From: Brasenia schreberi
Taxonomy: Eukaryota; Streptophyta; Magnoliopsida; Nymphaeales; Cabombaceae
Assembly: GCA_036023115.1 (NCBI GenBank)
Contig: JAYKKT010000037.1
Coordinates: 930,001 to 994,000, forward strand
Length of the DNA stretch: 64,000 nt
Reading direction: 5' to 3'
A program made the translations under genes and the position numbers. This document shows, one piece after another, positions 10,318 through 22,700 of this stretch. Numbering within the stretch: the first letter of the stretch is position 1; each line of letters starts with the position of its first letter. Below the pieces are notes generated by a model. It was not told where the DNA came from, made no database searches, and was given only the letters and a program-made list of their open reading frames with translations.

Positions 10318-12126
10318 TGTAGACGTGATTTTATTTCAAATCGTTTGGGATTCGAAATCAAACCCTCGAACTACGTCGGGTTGCGCGAGCGTGCCAGTTA
10401 GTTTGCTAAAACTAACAAATTATGTTTTTCTTGGCTTCTTAGAACGATTGTGGACAAGTGAGATCTTTTCGACTTAGGTCTTCTTGAACCGACGCTCAAG
10501 GGTCAGCCTAGACGCTTGAAATTTGTTTGAATCCATTAATTCGAGAAAGGAAAAAAGAGATTTTCCAAAGTTTAAGATTTGTGCCTAAGTTCTTGATTTC
10601 TGAAAAATTTCAGATTCTTAGATTTGCAGAACCTGTTTAGTTTCAAAGGCCTGTTCTCTGAATTTTTAAAAATACTTCTAATTTTCCAAAAATTATGAAA
10701 ATTTTAAAGAATAGAGAAACACATGTGTAGAATCAGAATATACTTTTATTTTATAATTTCGTTCTTTATTTTCTGATAATTAAATACAGAATCAGAAACT
10801 GTTATAAAACTCAGAATAGCTCTGTTTCTGTGAATCAGAGGCTCAGAAAAATAGTTATATCTCCCTATTCAGATATCCAAATTCGACAAGGTTTTTTTAA
10901 TTAGCAAGCTACAGATGTTAGCTTTCTGGAGAATTAAATTTAATCAAATTCAACTCAGTGGTTGCAGAGATATGATCGAAATAACAGATATCTGTTTCTA
11001 AACGTTCTGTTTCTGTAAAACACAATCTGAATTTTGTATGAACTTCACGGATTTAATTGACTAGGCAAGTGTTCATGAAAATTCCTCAAAATTTTATCTA
11101 ATCAAGTATGATATATTTAGATTATTCATGAAAATTTTTGAATCAATTGGCTTAACTGTTTGCCCACAATAATTCTGTGATCAGACGTATGTGTACAGAC
11201 AGTTTCAGAAACCAAGTTTGCAGAAATTTTCAGAAGATTCCTAACGTGATTCTAGGAACGATGTTCAACCTGTATCAGTCCTAATAAAACATGGAAATCA
11301 TAGAAACATGGATTTTTGTTTCGTTCATAAAGGAATTATGCATGTTTGTATCGATATAGATCAAGAACATGGGCTCGTAGCCTCGATTCATATACAATTC
11401 TACAGAATCTGTGGTTTTTCAGATTCGCATGAATTAAAACTAGTTTATGAAAGAATTCCAACCTGTATGATCGAGATGGAATGTAGAATAACTTCGTCGG
11501 GCGATCGTCAGATGTCAGAACCAGGCTGGACTTCCTTCTTCTCTTCCTTTCTCTCTCTCTCTATTTCTCTGAATTTTCGGACTGAATGTTCCTGTGTGCT
11601 GGTTCCCTCGGATTGATGCTTTGTGGTGACTGAAGGATTAATTTTCGGACTGATACTTTGCTCTGGCTGGTTCCCGCCTTTGCAGCATCCTTGAGGCTCC
11701 TTTTATAGGCCAAAAGATGCCTCTTAGGTGTAGCATTGGGCAAGGCAAGTTTCCTTGCTGAATTTAACGTAAAAGGCATGTTATTGCTGTAAAAATTCAG
11801 ATTTTGGAAAGTATCGCTGGTTCTGGCAACTGGTTGCTGGGTTTGGCAGCTATAAATTGCAGAATTTGACATGTTGGCTACGGAGTTTGCTTGGCTCATT
11901 TTTGTCTAGAGGCTGGCTTTGGCAGATCAGCTGGTTCGGTGGAGTTGGGATCGGCAAGTGGAGCTGTACAGAACAAGTGATATTGATCTTAGCAAGGTAA
12001 GTTGGTGGTGTTTCACGTTGCTGTAGGTGGACCTGCCTTCACCGAGTCGATTGCCACTGTTGCCCGCTGAAATCGATCATCGTATTTTGGTAAGTGGCAA
12101 GCAGTTGTTGTCAAGGTGGTCAATTA
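10318..12126 (-). mobile_element. LTR C (5' LTR), truncated
   Basis: The minus-strand end is CACGTCTACA at 10318, followed by the primer site, so it is a 5' LTR. It parallels LTR A from 386 to 2196 with only scattered substitutions. Homology stops at CAATTA (12126) and copia gag sequence begins. The missing part would include the region where A carries its GAUT fragment. A TATA-like CCTATAAAA is at 11701-11709. Confidence 0.85.
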
Positions 12127-12210
12127 ACTGAACTGTCTACCCCCGTCTTGGAACATGGTCACCACTGCCGTAAGATTAGGGCCTTAGATTAACCTTTCGG
12201 AGTTGCCCCT
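12127..12210 (+). pseudogene. Ty1/copia gag, upstream piece
   Basis: This short stretch joins in frame across solo LTR I to the copia gag at 15446. The plus-strand reading gives INLSELPLK before the LTR and LAIEQEHMLKNKK after it, once one TSD copy is removed. It contains a stop. Its left edge is the breakpoint with LTR C, so the copia 5' LTR and most of gag are lost. Confidence 0.55.
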
Positions 12211-15200
12211 TATAGACACGCGGAAATTTCCACTCCAGGTTCTTAGGCCTAAAGTGAACCGTTTCGTATGTCTAAGTTGCTTAAAGGGCGTGCCAGCTAG
12301 CTTACTCAAGCTAGCGAAGTAAGTTTTCGAAATATCTGACTTATGGGGCGACTGTGGACAAGTGCGCTCTTTTCGTCGTAAACCTTCTTGAACCGATGCT
12401 CAAGGGTCAGTTTGTACACTTTAGAAAACTCGATTTTGAATAAGTATGACCTTTTTGAAAGTGTTTTGATCGATTTCGTTTTGTCTAGTTGCTGATTTTT
12501 ATTTCACGTGGGATTTTTGCACGTTCCTATGTCTTTGATTTTAGCTACTTAGGCGTGAGATGTGTGCATCAAGTGCCTAAGTCTTGGCGATTTTGCACGG
12601 GTGGTTCGAGGTTGCTTTGATGCAAGTATGCTCCCTATCTCGTGGTATGACGGATATGCAATGCAAACTCACACAACTGAACCTTAAAACCCAAAATTGA
12701 AAGACATAGCCGAAGGGAAATTGTAGAAGGGAAATTGCAAAAGGGAAATATAACTATATCTTAAGAGCGGAAAGGCTCAATTGTGGGTGTGTGTGTTGTG
12801 TATAAATTGAAAGACAACTCACACGACTTAAATGTAAAACCCCACTCGACTTGAATGTAAAGTGTGGAAGGGAAATACTTATATATATATGGGTCCGAAG
12901 GTCCCCAACGTGCGCGTATGTGTTGTGCATAAATTAAAATGCAACACACGCAGCTGTAATGTAAAACCCAGCGGAAAGGGAGATACAACTATATATATAT
13001 GAGCCCAAAGGTCGTCAACGTGCACGTGTTGTGTTTGTATGTAAATTGAAATGCAACACACGCAGCTGAACCGGGAAAACGCAGCGGAAAATATAGAGAT
13101 ATGGCTATATCTTAGTGGCTGCCAAGGCCAAAATGGTGTGTGAGGTGCTTGAGCAAGCGCTTGGGTGTTCTTTGGGTGCGAGTGTGTAATTGAAAGACAA
13201 ACTCACACGACTTAATGTAACAACCCAGCTGAATTGAAATACATATATATATTAAGAGCGAAGGCTCAATGCACGCGTGTGTGGAGTGTGTAAAATTAAA
13301 GACAACTCACGCAACTCTTACTAGAGTCTTGGGAGTAAGAGCGAAGGCTCAATCGTGCATGTGGGTGCTTGTGTACGAGTTAAGAGCTAAGGCTCAAGTG
13401 CTCGTGTGTGTCTTGTGTATCAAGTACCAATATTACAACCCGGGGGGAGACAACACTTCGTTAATACAACCCCGTATCAAAAATTTAATTGAATATAAAG
13501 CAAGTTAATGTAATAGACCAAGTTTAGACACTTACAAATAGCTGGTCCGTCTTCCACTTGCTTGGATTTGGGCTTGCGGTTCACTTTGGGCAGCCAAGAG
13601 GGGTCCCCTTTAGGTAGTTTGAGAAAGGTTGGGGTTCGGGTGTGCTTAGGGACAGCCGGGAACTATGGCGCTGGGGACTAGGTCAGCCGGGAGGTGTGTT
13701 CAGTCGGGTGGCAGGGTGCTTGACTAGGGCAGCCGGGAGCTAATGGCAGGTCCTAAGTGTTGGATAGTCTCGAGGGCACTTAGGGACAACTGAGCTAAGG
13801 ATAGCTGGGGGCTGGGTAGTTGGGAACTAGGGTTTGTCCTAGGTAGAGGGTTAGGTCAGCCGGGAGCTAGAGTTTAGTCCTAAGGTTGGCCAAGGCCGGC
13901 AAAGTGCAGGTCGGATGACAGGGTGTAGGACACTACGACGAGGTGCGGGGCGCCTGACGCTGAGGCGTGGCACGGCAGACACAGGGAGGCACGATGCGGG
14001 GCACCGGTCTCCGTGGCAGGGGTGCGTAGGGCGCGTTGATGGCGCGCGGAGCGCGCGTCCGGGTGCGGGTGGCGCACAGGTGGAGCCGGGGTTAGGTTCA
14101 AGTTTTTAGGGGTTTTCTTAGGTCGGTTACGTAGGTTTGAGTCCAGTCCGATTCAGTTTAGGTGATTTAGGTTCGTTTAGGGTTAGGTTTAGTGAGGTAG
14201 GTTAGGTGATTAGGTGAGGATTAGAAGGGACTAGGCTAGGGTTAGGGGGTTTACCTCTTGGAGTCGGTCCTTCTTGGCTTGAGCCCACCTTGAATGGTTT
14301 CAGCCTCCCTTGACCGAGCCCAGCTAGGATGCAACCCACTTAGCCCACTTGGCTTGACCCACTCTCACCCTTGAGCCAACAAGACTTGAACCACTCACTC
14401 ACTCTCTCTCCTCCAAGCAAAAATCCGTGAACCCCTCTCTTGGACCCCCCTCACCTCTATTTATAGGCATTTCTAGTGGGTCTTCGGTTTGGATATGGGT
14501 TTGTATCATGGATTCCATGTCCGATCCAAACACTATTTGGATCTAGATCTTGGGTCTTGGATATTTTGAGATCCAAATCCAATCCAAATCCAATATTTTT
14601 ATGGATATGGATCTGGATATTTTGGTCTAGATCTGATCCGATCCAAACACTATTTGGATCAACCCAAATACTATTTGGATCAACCCAAATACTATTTGGA
14701 TCGACCCAAATCCAAACACTATTTAGATTGACCCAAACACTATTTGGATTGACCCAAATCCAAACACTATTTGGATCAGATTTGGATATTTATGGTCCAA
14801 ATTCAATCCAAATTTTCTCTTGATGGTCCTTCTTGGCTTCTCGAGGTGGATGATCTGTGCGGGCCCTAGCTTCATCAGTGCTCCGTTTGGTGTTGGGTTT
14901 TCCCAATCTTTGTCGTTCAGACTCCTTTTTGCCTTTTCGGACTCCGTTTCTGCTCATTTCTAACTTTTCTGGTTCAGATTCTTGATGCTTGAATGAGGAT
15001 GGTCGATCTGGCTGTTTGGTGCTCCTGGCTTGCAACCTGCTTCGTGTCTGGGCCTTCCTTTCGCCTTTTGAATATGGCTTTTGTTAGGCTAGGCTGCTCT
15101 TCTGGGCTCTAGAAACTGCTTCTGAACCTGCTTTTGGAATTGGCCTTTGTGAGCTACTTGTCGGGCTGCCTCTCGATCAGGTGTCGTCTTTGCATGCTTC

Positions 15201-15440
15201 ACTTGTTTGTCTTTGGTTTTTTGGAGAAATGGGGCTTAGCCCGGGTTTAAAAAGTTTATATTCGATACGGGCTTCAAAACACTATTTACAAGATTTAAAG
15301 CAATATTTACAGGGTTCAAAACAATATTTACAGGGTTTTGGGAAGGCTCCTGGGTTTTCATAACTCAAAGTGCCTCTTTAGAGTTGATTTTGTAAACCAG
15401 GTATGTTTTATGAAAGTCGTGGGATTTGGGGGTGTTTACA
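12211..15440 (-). mobile_element. Solo LTR I, 3.23 kb, TSD CCCCT
   Basis: Plus-strand ends are TATAGACACGCGG at 12211 (a mutated TGTAGACGCG) and GGGGTGTTTACA at 15440. Perfect duplications CCCCT lie at 12206-12210 and 15441-15445. No internal region remains. It contains the group's hallmarks on the minus strand: a TATA-like CCTATAAATAG (14457-14467), ~110-bp-type repeats (12770-13420), and a CCAAACACTATTTGGATC-type repeat cluster (14640-14790). It is inserted in the copia gag. Confidence 0.93.
14640..14790. repeat. Short tandem repeat, ~21-30 bp unit
   Basis: About six copies of a unit containing CAAACACTATTTGGAT with an intervening GACCCAAAT. A looser version lies at the matching place in LTR H (48190-48440), and a reduced one in D, E, F and G. 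Confidence 0.75.
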
Positions 15441-15445
15441 CCCCT

Positions 15446-18400
15446 AAAACTAGCAATAGAACAAGAACATATGCTCAAAAACAAGAAAGAAAAATTGCTA
15501 ATAGTATAGGATGAGATAGCGTCTAGTTCCAAAACCAACCATAAGAAAAAACCAAATAAGAAGTTTGGCAAGAATAACAAGAAAGGCAATCAAAATTTTA
15601 AGAAATTGTAGAAAACCGCTTCTCGGGTTAAGTGTTTGAATTGTGGAAAGATGGGACACTAGAAAAGGGACTACCGAAATAAGAAAGGTAGAGGAAACAA
15701 CCCACAACGCGAACAGTCAGAGAAGCATGATATAATCTACGTGATTTCAGAATGCTTATATTTGGATCGCCTAGTGACAGGTTGGTGGATAGACTCAGGA
15801 GCTACATGGCACATCTCGAAGACCAAGGAAGGGGCAATGGATTTGAAGAAATATAAACTTGGGAAAAATCGAGTTTATATGGGAAATAGTACTTTCTCGG
15901 ATGTTCTAGGTATTGGGTCCTTCAGGATACATGTACAAGGCAAACCAATTATATTGACCGATGTGTTAATTGTGCCATCTATAAGGCACAATCTGGTCTC
16001 GGTTCCTACCTTAGTAAAGAAAGGTTTTGAGGTTAGGTTTATTCCTAACAAGGTGACTATGGAAAAGCATGGGAGAATTTTACTCTGGGGAATTTGATGT
16101 AGAACAAGGACTATTCAAACTTTGTGACAATGAAAATAGTACATCTTTTGCTTATATTGAGAGTGCCTTTACTATTGATATGAATATGTGGCATAAACAC
16201 CTAGGGCATATAAGTTTGGAAAAGTTGAGGAAATTATCCAACTTTGACTTATTGCCTGGATTTAAGAAAATACTTTCAACAAGTGTGAAGCTTGTATATA
16301 ATCCTGTTGGAGGTTATTTTCCAAGGAAAGTTGAGGAAAAATTATGAGAAAAGTTTTTTTCTAAGAAAACAACAAGGGTAACAATCCTGTTTGAGGTTAT
16401 TCACACAGATTTATGTGGACCTTTTAGAGTAAAGACACATCGGGGAAAGGGTTATTTTATAATATTTATCGATGATTACTCTAGATATATGTATTTATAT
16501 CTTTTAGCACATAAATCTAAGGCACTTGATACTTTTAAAGAATATAAGTAAGAAGTGAAAAATCAATTAGGGCATTTGATCAAAGTCTTAAGATCAGATA
16601 GAGGAGGTGAATATACCTCGGCATAATTCTTGGAATTTTGTAAAGACTTTGGTATTGCAAAACAAAATACAATACCCAAGACACCTCAGCAAAATGGTGT
16701 AGCTGAAAGATATAATAGAACATTGTTCAATATGACAAGGTCAATGTTAATCGATGCCTCTCTTATAAGGGTATTTTAGGGAGAAGCAATAAGTACAACA
16801 GTTTACATACTTAATAGAGTACAATGTAAGGTTGTATTCACTACACCATATGAGATGTGGTTTAGAAGAAAACACAACCTAGGTTATCTGAGGAGGTGGG
16901 GATCTGTTGCACATGTAAAGATCCTTGATATGTCTAGAGATAAGCTATACAGTAAGTTCTTGAGATGTATATTTATTGGATATCCAAAAGGTTCAAAAAG
17001 ATATTGGTTTTATCATAAGGACCATGGACTCATTGAAAGCAGAGATGTTGAATTCTTAGAAGATACTAAGAATGACATCCTGGAAACAATGAGGAATGTG
17101 TTGATGATTTGGTAGACTTAGACCAATAATATTTTGAGCCCATAGAAGATCTTCCTGAAACTACCGATACCTTAAGTGGACATAAGAGGTCAAGAGCCAC
17201 TCCATCCTACTTAAATGACTATCACACATATCTTACAAAAGAAGTGTATAATTTGGTAGATTTAGATGAGTTGACTGATAACTTAACTTATCAGCAAGCA
17301 ATGAACTCATCAGAAGCAACAGACTGGGAGAAAGCCATGGATGAGAAAATTGAATCCATTGAGAAAAACCAAGTCTTGGAATTGACTGATTTGCTAAAAG
17401 GAAGGAAAGCTATAGGCTGTAAATGGGTTCTGAAAAAGAAATACAAGGTCGATGGTACAATCAATAAGTTTAAAGCGAGGTTGGTTACAAAGGGTTTTTC
17501 GCAAAAGGAGGGGATAGATTATGTTGAAACATATTCTCTTGTTGCAAAATTTGCATCCAAACGTATAATCATAGCAATATCTGCATACTATGATTTAGAT
17601 TTACATCAGTTAGATGTAAAGACAACTTTTTTAAATGGGGATTTAGAAGAAATCATATACATGCAGCAGCCCGAAGGATTTGTGGTTGAAGGCCAAGAAG
17701 ATAAAGTATATAGGTTGAAAAAATCCATATATGGCATGAAACAATCACCTCGCCAATGGCATGTGATTTTTCAAAATATCATTATAGAACTTGGGTTTGT
17801 GGCTAACAAACTTGATCACTCTGTATATGTCTGGAATAGTGGGAGCCACTTTGTCATCTTGTCATTATATGTAGATGACATATTGTTGACTGGAAATGAC
17901 AATGAGAGGATTGTCAAAACCAAGTCATGGTTGAATTTCAAGTTCAAAATGAAGGATATGGGAGAAGCATCCTATATCCTGGGAATAAAGATCTCTTAAG
18001 ATAGAGAATCTAGACTCTTATGCCTGAGTTAGGAGAGATATATTGACTATATCCTCAAGAAGTTTAAAATGGGTGAATGCAAGTCTGCAGATACACCTGT
18101 TGCAAAAGGGGTTAAATTGAGTAAGGTTGATTGTCCCGGTGAAGGAGACAATAAGCCTAATGTTCCTTATGCACAAGCTGTTGGTAGCTTGATGTATGCT
18201 ATGTTGTGTACAAAACCTGATATCAGCTTTGTTGTTGGTCTTATAAGTAGATATCAAAGTAATCCTGGTTGGCAGCACTGGGTAGTTGTGAAAAGGATTT
18301 TAAGATATCTGAAAGGAACAAAAGACTTGAAACTGTGTTTTCAAGCAGATGAACTGAAAGTGGTAGGATACTCAGACGTTGACTTTGCTGGGAGCAAAGA

Positions 18401-18830
18401 TGATAGCAAATCTATCTTAGGACAAATATTTTTATTTGGAGGTGGTGCTGTTTCTTGGGCATGTAAGAAATAGGGTTGTGTAGCATTGCATACACAAGAA
18501 GCTGAGTATGTAGCTTGCTGTATGGTTGCAATGAGTGTTGTTTGGATAAGCCGCTTCACACGAGAATTGCAGTTGGAAATAACATACGAGCCAATAGTTA
18601 TCTATTATGATAACAATGCAGCAATTACTCTTATCAAGAGTGGAGATGATTGCTCCAAAAGCAAGCATATAATGGTAAAATACCACTATGTTCATGATAT
18701 GGTTATGAGAAAGGAAATATCCATCTCATACATACCAACAGAAGATATGTTGGCAGACCCCTTAACAAAAGACATAACAGAGGAACTTTTCTTAAAACAT
18801 ATTACTAACATGGGTTTGAGATATGTTTGA
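15446..18830 (+). pseudogene. Ty1/copia gag-pol, decayed
   Basis: Read in order across many stops and frameshifts. Gag end: zinc knuckle CLNCGKMGH (15633-15659) with the last Cys changed to Tyr. Protease: WWIDSGATWHIS (about 15786). Gag-pre-integrase: MWHKHLGHISLEKLRKL (16186). Integrase: IHTDLCGP, RSDRGGEY and NGVAERYNRT, the D,D,E residues (16390-16730), then the TPYEMWF region. Reverse transcriptase: 17244-18000 with ARLVTKGFSQKEGIDY and YVDD (17868-17879). RNase H: 18350-18790 with GYSDVDFAG, EAEYVA, DNNAA and ADPLTK. The domain order PR-IN-RT-RH is diagnostic for copia. At least six in-frame stops are visible, so it is dead. Confidence 0.93.
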
Positions 18831-19030
18831 TTGTTGTATAAGGTAATAACCACACAACGTATGACTGGTGTTGTATAGGTAAACAACCATACGACAGATA
18901 AAATGTTGTGGAGGGAAATAACCACACAATAGGTTATGATTGCAATGGTAATCAGAAAACGACATAAATAGGGAAAACCCTAGAAAAGTGGGAGGAAAAC
19001 TAGTATGTTGATACACTTGGCTTGAATGGC

Positions 19031-19041
19031 CAAGTGGGAGG
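19031..19041 (+). other. Copia polypurine tract
   Basis: CAAGTGGGAGG lies directly before TGTTACAGAT, typical of copia elements, and sets the start of the 3' LTR. Confidence 0.75.
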
Positions 19042-19550
19042 TGTTACAGATAGGGTGGCCATTCTCGACAACCTTATCCCGTAACGGCTGGACTGGCCAT
19101 CCAGTTCGTTACTAGAGGGGGTTACCGGATAGAGGCCATCAGTAACCGCCGAACGATTACCAGATTTCACGGTAATCGTCCGGATTCGAACTGCTCAGAA
19201 AAGGAAAACCCAACAGGCAAGCCAGGAGATCAGGAGCAGCCTCTCTCTATATAAATAGAGCAGAGGAATGACACAAAAAATACATGAAAAATAGAGAGAA
19301 ATTCACAAAGAAACAACCGATCTCCTTGGAGAAGCCGCTGTGAGGAAACCTTGTACAACTCCAACACCATTCCACGCATTCGCTGCTGAAACCAAGGCGA
19401 TCACCATCCGATTCATCGTCAACACACAAACAGAGTCTTCCAGTGGAGGTCAGCGGCTAGTTTCATCAGACACGAGTGGGGAAGGATATGGTGGAAGCTT
19501 TGTAGCGACACAGTCTAAGCGGTTGAGGCAACTTGGGTTTGGTCGATGAA
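19042..19550 (+). mobile_element. Copia 3' LTR (right end not resolved)
   Basis: It starts TGTTACAGAT after the purine tract and contains a good TATA box (CTATATAAATAG, 19248-19259). No 5' partner remains to fix the end, and no clear ...AACA terminus with a matching TSD was found. The end given is approximate. Confidence 0.55.
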
Positions 19551-20465
19551 TGGGAGGCAGTGAGGCAGGGCCAAGGCAGTGGGAAGTGGGGCTTAAGTAG
19601 TGGTTTCAGGATATTCATGCACAAAACAGAGAGACCCTTCTGATCTTTTGTTTTCTTTGTTTTGTAGATTGTACGACTCACGGAATAATGGCAGATCGAT
19701 CAACTGAGAGGATATCAGGCCAATTAAGGAGAATTCACATTTAAGACATCATTTCATCATGAAGTTGTGGACTGCCTTGCTAGGAAAAGTCTTCAATGGC
19801 TGCTTCATATCATTGAGAAGAGTTGCAACTTTTCAGCAGTTCCTTTTTTCCTTTGAATTGCAGTAGATAACATGGCCCTACATCTGTAAATGTTAGTTTT
19901 TTCTTTTTTTCATCATGTTACAGTCAATATTCATTGACGTGTATGCTGTAGAAGTTGTTGTTGAGGTGCATGTTGTGGCAGCTGAATGATGTCCTTCCTC
20001 CTTTCTTTTCAAGGTATCTTGTGGATTGTTTATCTCTTTTATTGAACGTTCTACTTTCTGCATGTGGGCAGGCTACATAGGTTAGGCTAGAAATTTAAAA
20101 TCAAGAAGTGCATTGTATGTTTGGCTGCGATCAGCTCAATGTAATGTAGCTTTTCCTTGGCTTGTTTGAGGCTCAATAAGAGCTATGTTTCCAATTTCGA
20201 AGATTTAGGATTTTAATGCATCATCTCATATTTTTTTTCAAAATTTATCATTTTAAAATCAATTACAATTGAAATTCATTTTCATGAAAAGTTTTGGGTG
20301 TTCACACAATAACAATGAGCCTAGATTTTAAGTTTCAGTTTTCAGGAAATGAAGCCATTGTTTCCGTGCAATCCGATTTAAGAAGCAAGTAGTGTTTTCA
20401 ATTCTACAATCATTCTTGGAGCGTTTTATTGCGCATAAAAATTTTGGGTGTTCACACATATAAAC
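19551..20465. other. Unassigned sequence between the copia LTR and LTR D
   Basis: No gene or repeat that I recognise. It is T-rich, with intron- or UTR-like composition. Two TTTTGGGTGTTCACA motifs (to 20306 and 20456) resemble inverted gypsy LTR starts, but similarity does not extend beyond ~20 bases. Confidence 0.4.
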
Positions 20466-21239
20466 ATAATTGTAAACACCCCAAAATCCCACAAATTCCT
20501 CAAAACAAAATCTGGTTTTGTAAAAGCAGCCCCAAAGGGCTATTTTGAGTCTGGAAACCCAGGAGCCTTCCAGGCAACCCTGTACATATGTTTTGAACTT
20601 TATATTTCAAAAAACATATAATATGGCTTTAAAAACCTTTTTAAACACTTTTGAAACCCTGAAGCAGCTTGGCCTGATCGAGACAGGACCAGAAAAGCCA
20701 GAGAGAGCCCGGAATTGGAGCACATGTCGAGCCCGGCACAACAACTCTCGTATTGAATCCACCCCCAGGATCTCGAACGTCCAAGACCTTGTTATCATCA
20801 AAACATCATTTGAAGTCATCTCTGGAAGGCGAAAACAGAGGCGGACAATCATGTTGGCGAAGACCCAACGCAGACGGAGTACTGATGCTGTCAGACCCCG
20901 CACAAACCATTCGTTTCGAACACAACTCGAAGGAGTCAGATTTAGTTTGGATTGGATCTGGACCATATATATTCAGATCCCAATCCAAACCCATGTATGG
21001 ACTTAGATTTGGATTTGGATCCAAAAATCCAATCCAATATCCATATCCATGGCCCACGTCACCTTCTCATAAATGGAGGTGGGGCCCACTTGAATTTCAC
21101 GTGGGATTATGGGCATGAGAGAGAGTGGGGGAGGATAAGATCAAGTGTGTGTTGTAATTAAGCTTGACTTGTGTGTCAAGTTTGGGGTTAATCATGTGGG
21201 TTAGCCTAATTAAGTGGGTTTAGCTTGTAATTAGCCAAA

Positions 21240-21610
21240 ACCTAACCTAGGGCTGCACCAACATGATATGATTAAGGCCCATGGGTCATGCAAAGGGAGC
21301 TCCTTCATCTAATCCTAACCAAAAACACCTAATCCTAGCCTTCTACCCTAATCCTGTCCTAATCTAAGCCTAATCACCTAACCCACTTCCCTAATCCCGG
21401 CCTAATCCTAGCCTAATCACCTAACCCACTTCCCTAATGCTTCCCTAAACCTAGGTTAATTTCCCTAAACCTAACCTAATCCTAGCCTAATCACCTAACC
21501 CACCTCACTAAACCTCATCCCAAAACCAACCCACCTAGCTAAACCCTAAACCTCTAAACCACCCCACCTAAACCTAGCACACAATCTACCCAAAACCCCT
21601 TGTATTTAAA
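21240..21610. repeat. CCTAA-rich, telomere-like tract in LTR D
   Basis: Dense, irregular CCTAA, CCCTAA and ACCTAA words. It recurs at the same LTR position in E (53660-54010), F (59110-59560) and, inverted, in G (62690-63140). Units are not regular CCCTAAA, so it is not a true telomere. Confidence 0.7.
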
Positions 21611-21714
21611 ATATCTGGCCCTACCCTAATACCAGCCCACCTTACTACCTTACCACCACCCCTAGACCCACCTAACCACTACCCCAAAACCAGCCCCACC
21701 GCCCTTCACAAAAG

Positions 21715-21740
21715 CTATAAACCCCCCCCCCCCCCCCCCT
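21715..21740 (+). promoter_or_regulatory. Putative TATA box and C run of LTR D
   Basis: CTATAAA is followed directly by about 18 C residues. E has CTATATAAA followed by a C run (54086-54102), and F and G have weaker TATTTAA versions with C or G runs. I infer the start of transcription near here. Confidence 0.5.
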
Positions 21741-22621
21741 AGTGGGCGAGTTTTCAGCTTTTGGTCCTCCATTTTCCAACCGACCTTCCCTCAACTCTCT
21801 CACCCACTCTTTCCAGCCCAGCCGGCTCTTCCACCTGCACAACCACCGTGCTCCACCTGTTCCACCACTCCCCAGCCACTCGTCGCCATCCTCTTCATCC
21901 GGCCGAACCAGCCACTCCACCACACCCGGCTGCTTCTCAACCAACCGCCGCCTCCCATCACTCGGTTAGTATCCCATACTCCACCTCACCTCTTCTCCAC
22001 TCCCCCTCCACTCTCAGCCACCTGCTCCACCACCATCTTACCCCATACCCTAGCTAGCTTCTTTCCCATCCTCCACCCATAGCCACCCTAGCAGCCCGCC
22101 ACCACCAAGTCCCCTCAGTCGGCCACTCCAACCAACTGTCACCTTTCCATTCGGCCAGCCACCCGCCAACCTTAGGTGCTCCATTAGACACTCCCTTAGG
22201 TTTCCCCTTAGTGCCATACTCCCTAACCTTATCCTCCCTTAGTGACCCTACTTAGGCATTTTAGCCCAACACACAAAACCAGCCCTCTCAAGCAGCCGAC
22301 CATCTTCAAGGTGCCTCTCCCGCGCCCCATTTCCAGCCGGCCAGCAGTCCCTCTTGCCGATCAACTTTGTGGAGCTCCCTTTTGCAGCCCAAGGCAAAGG
22401 CCAAGCCCACGCCCAAGCAAGGCATCTTCGGATCAGCTATTAGTAAGTGCCTAACTCGGTCCTTAGTTGTATACTTGCTTAAAATTCAATTTGATACGGG
22501 GTTGTAATAACGGAGCATAGTCTCCCTCCGCTTGTAATAACGTGGCTTGGCACACCCACACACACGTGCACTCTCTTAGTTGTGCACGATTTTGAACACA
22601 CACGGTTCTAATCAGCCCCTA

Positions 22622-22624
<3 letters not shown>

Positions 22625-22662
<38 letters not shown>
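22625..22662. repeat. (TA)n microsatellite
   Basis: About 17 TA units within LTR D. The matching site in E and F has only 4-5 units. Confidence 0.9.
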
Positions 22663-22664
<2 letters not shown>

Positions 22665-22700
22665 AACTTACGTAGGGTTTTGCTTAAGTTGGGTGTGTTG

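Larger units (their letters stand above)
386..12126 (-). mobile_element. Non-autonomous (pol-deleted) gypsy-type element, nested
   Basis: On the minus strand the order is truncated 5' LTR (C), primer-binding site, gag-like remnants, G-patch domain, end of pol, 3' untranslated region, purine tract and 3' LTR (A). Reverse transcriptase, RNase H and integrase are absent, and no scar sequence replaces them. Without the nested solo LTR B the internal region is only about 4.1 kb. LTRs A and C are nearly identical over 1.8 kb, which supports them being a pair. C stops at 12126 where copia sequence begins, so the right-hand TSD cannot be checked. Any movement would have needed enzymes supplied in trans. 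Confidence 0.75.

Noticed and set aside
13880..14109. GC-rich open frames in LTR I and at 47587-47874 in LTR H
   Set aside because: Both strands are open because of GGGCGC-rich composition; frames are not conserved between the two LTRs.
20291..20456. Two GGGTGTTCACA motifs as ends of LTR C
   Set aside because: Only about 20 bases match the LTR start, the following sequence is unrelated to LTR A or B, and neither flank matches AGCAT at 381-385.
21240..21610. True interstitial telomere
   Set aside because: The words are irregular CCTAA variants, not CCCTAAA arrays, and the block recurs at a fixed place in each LTR.
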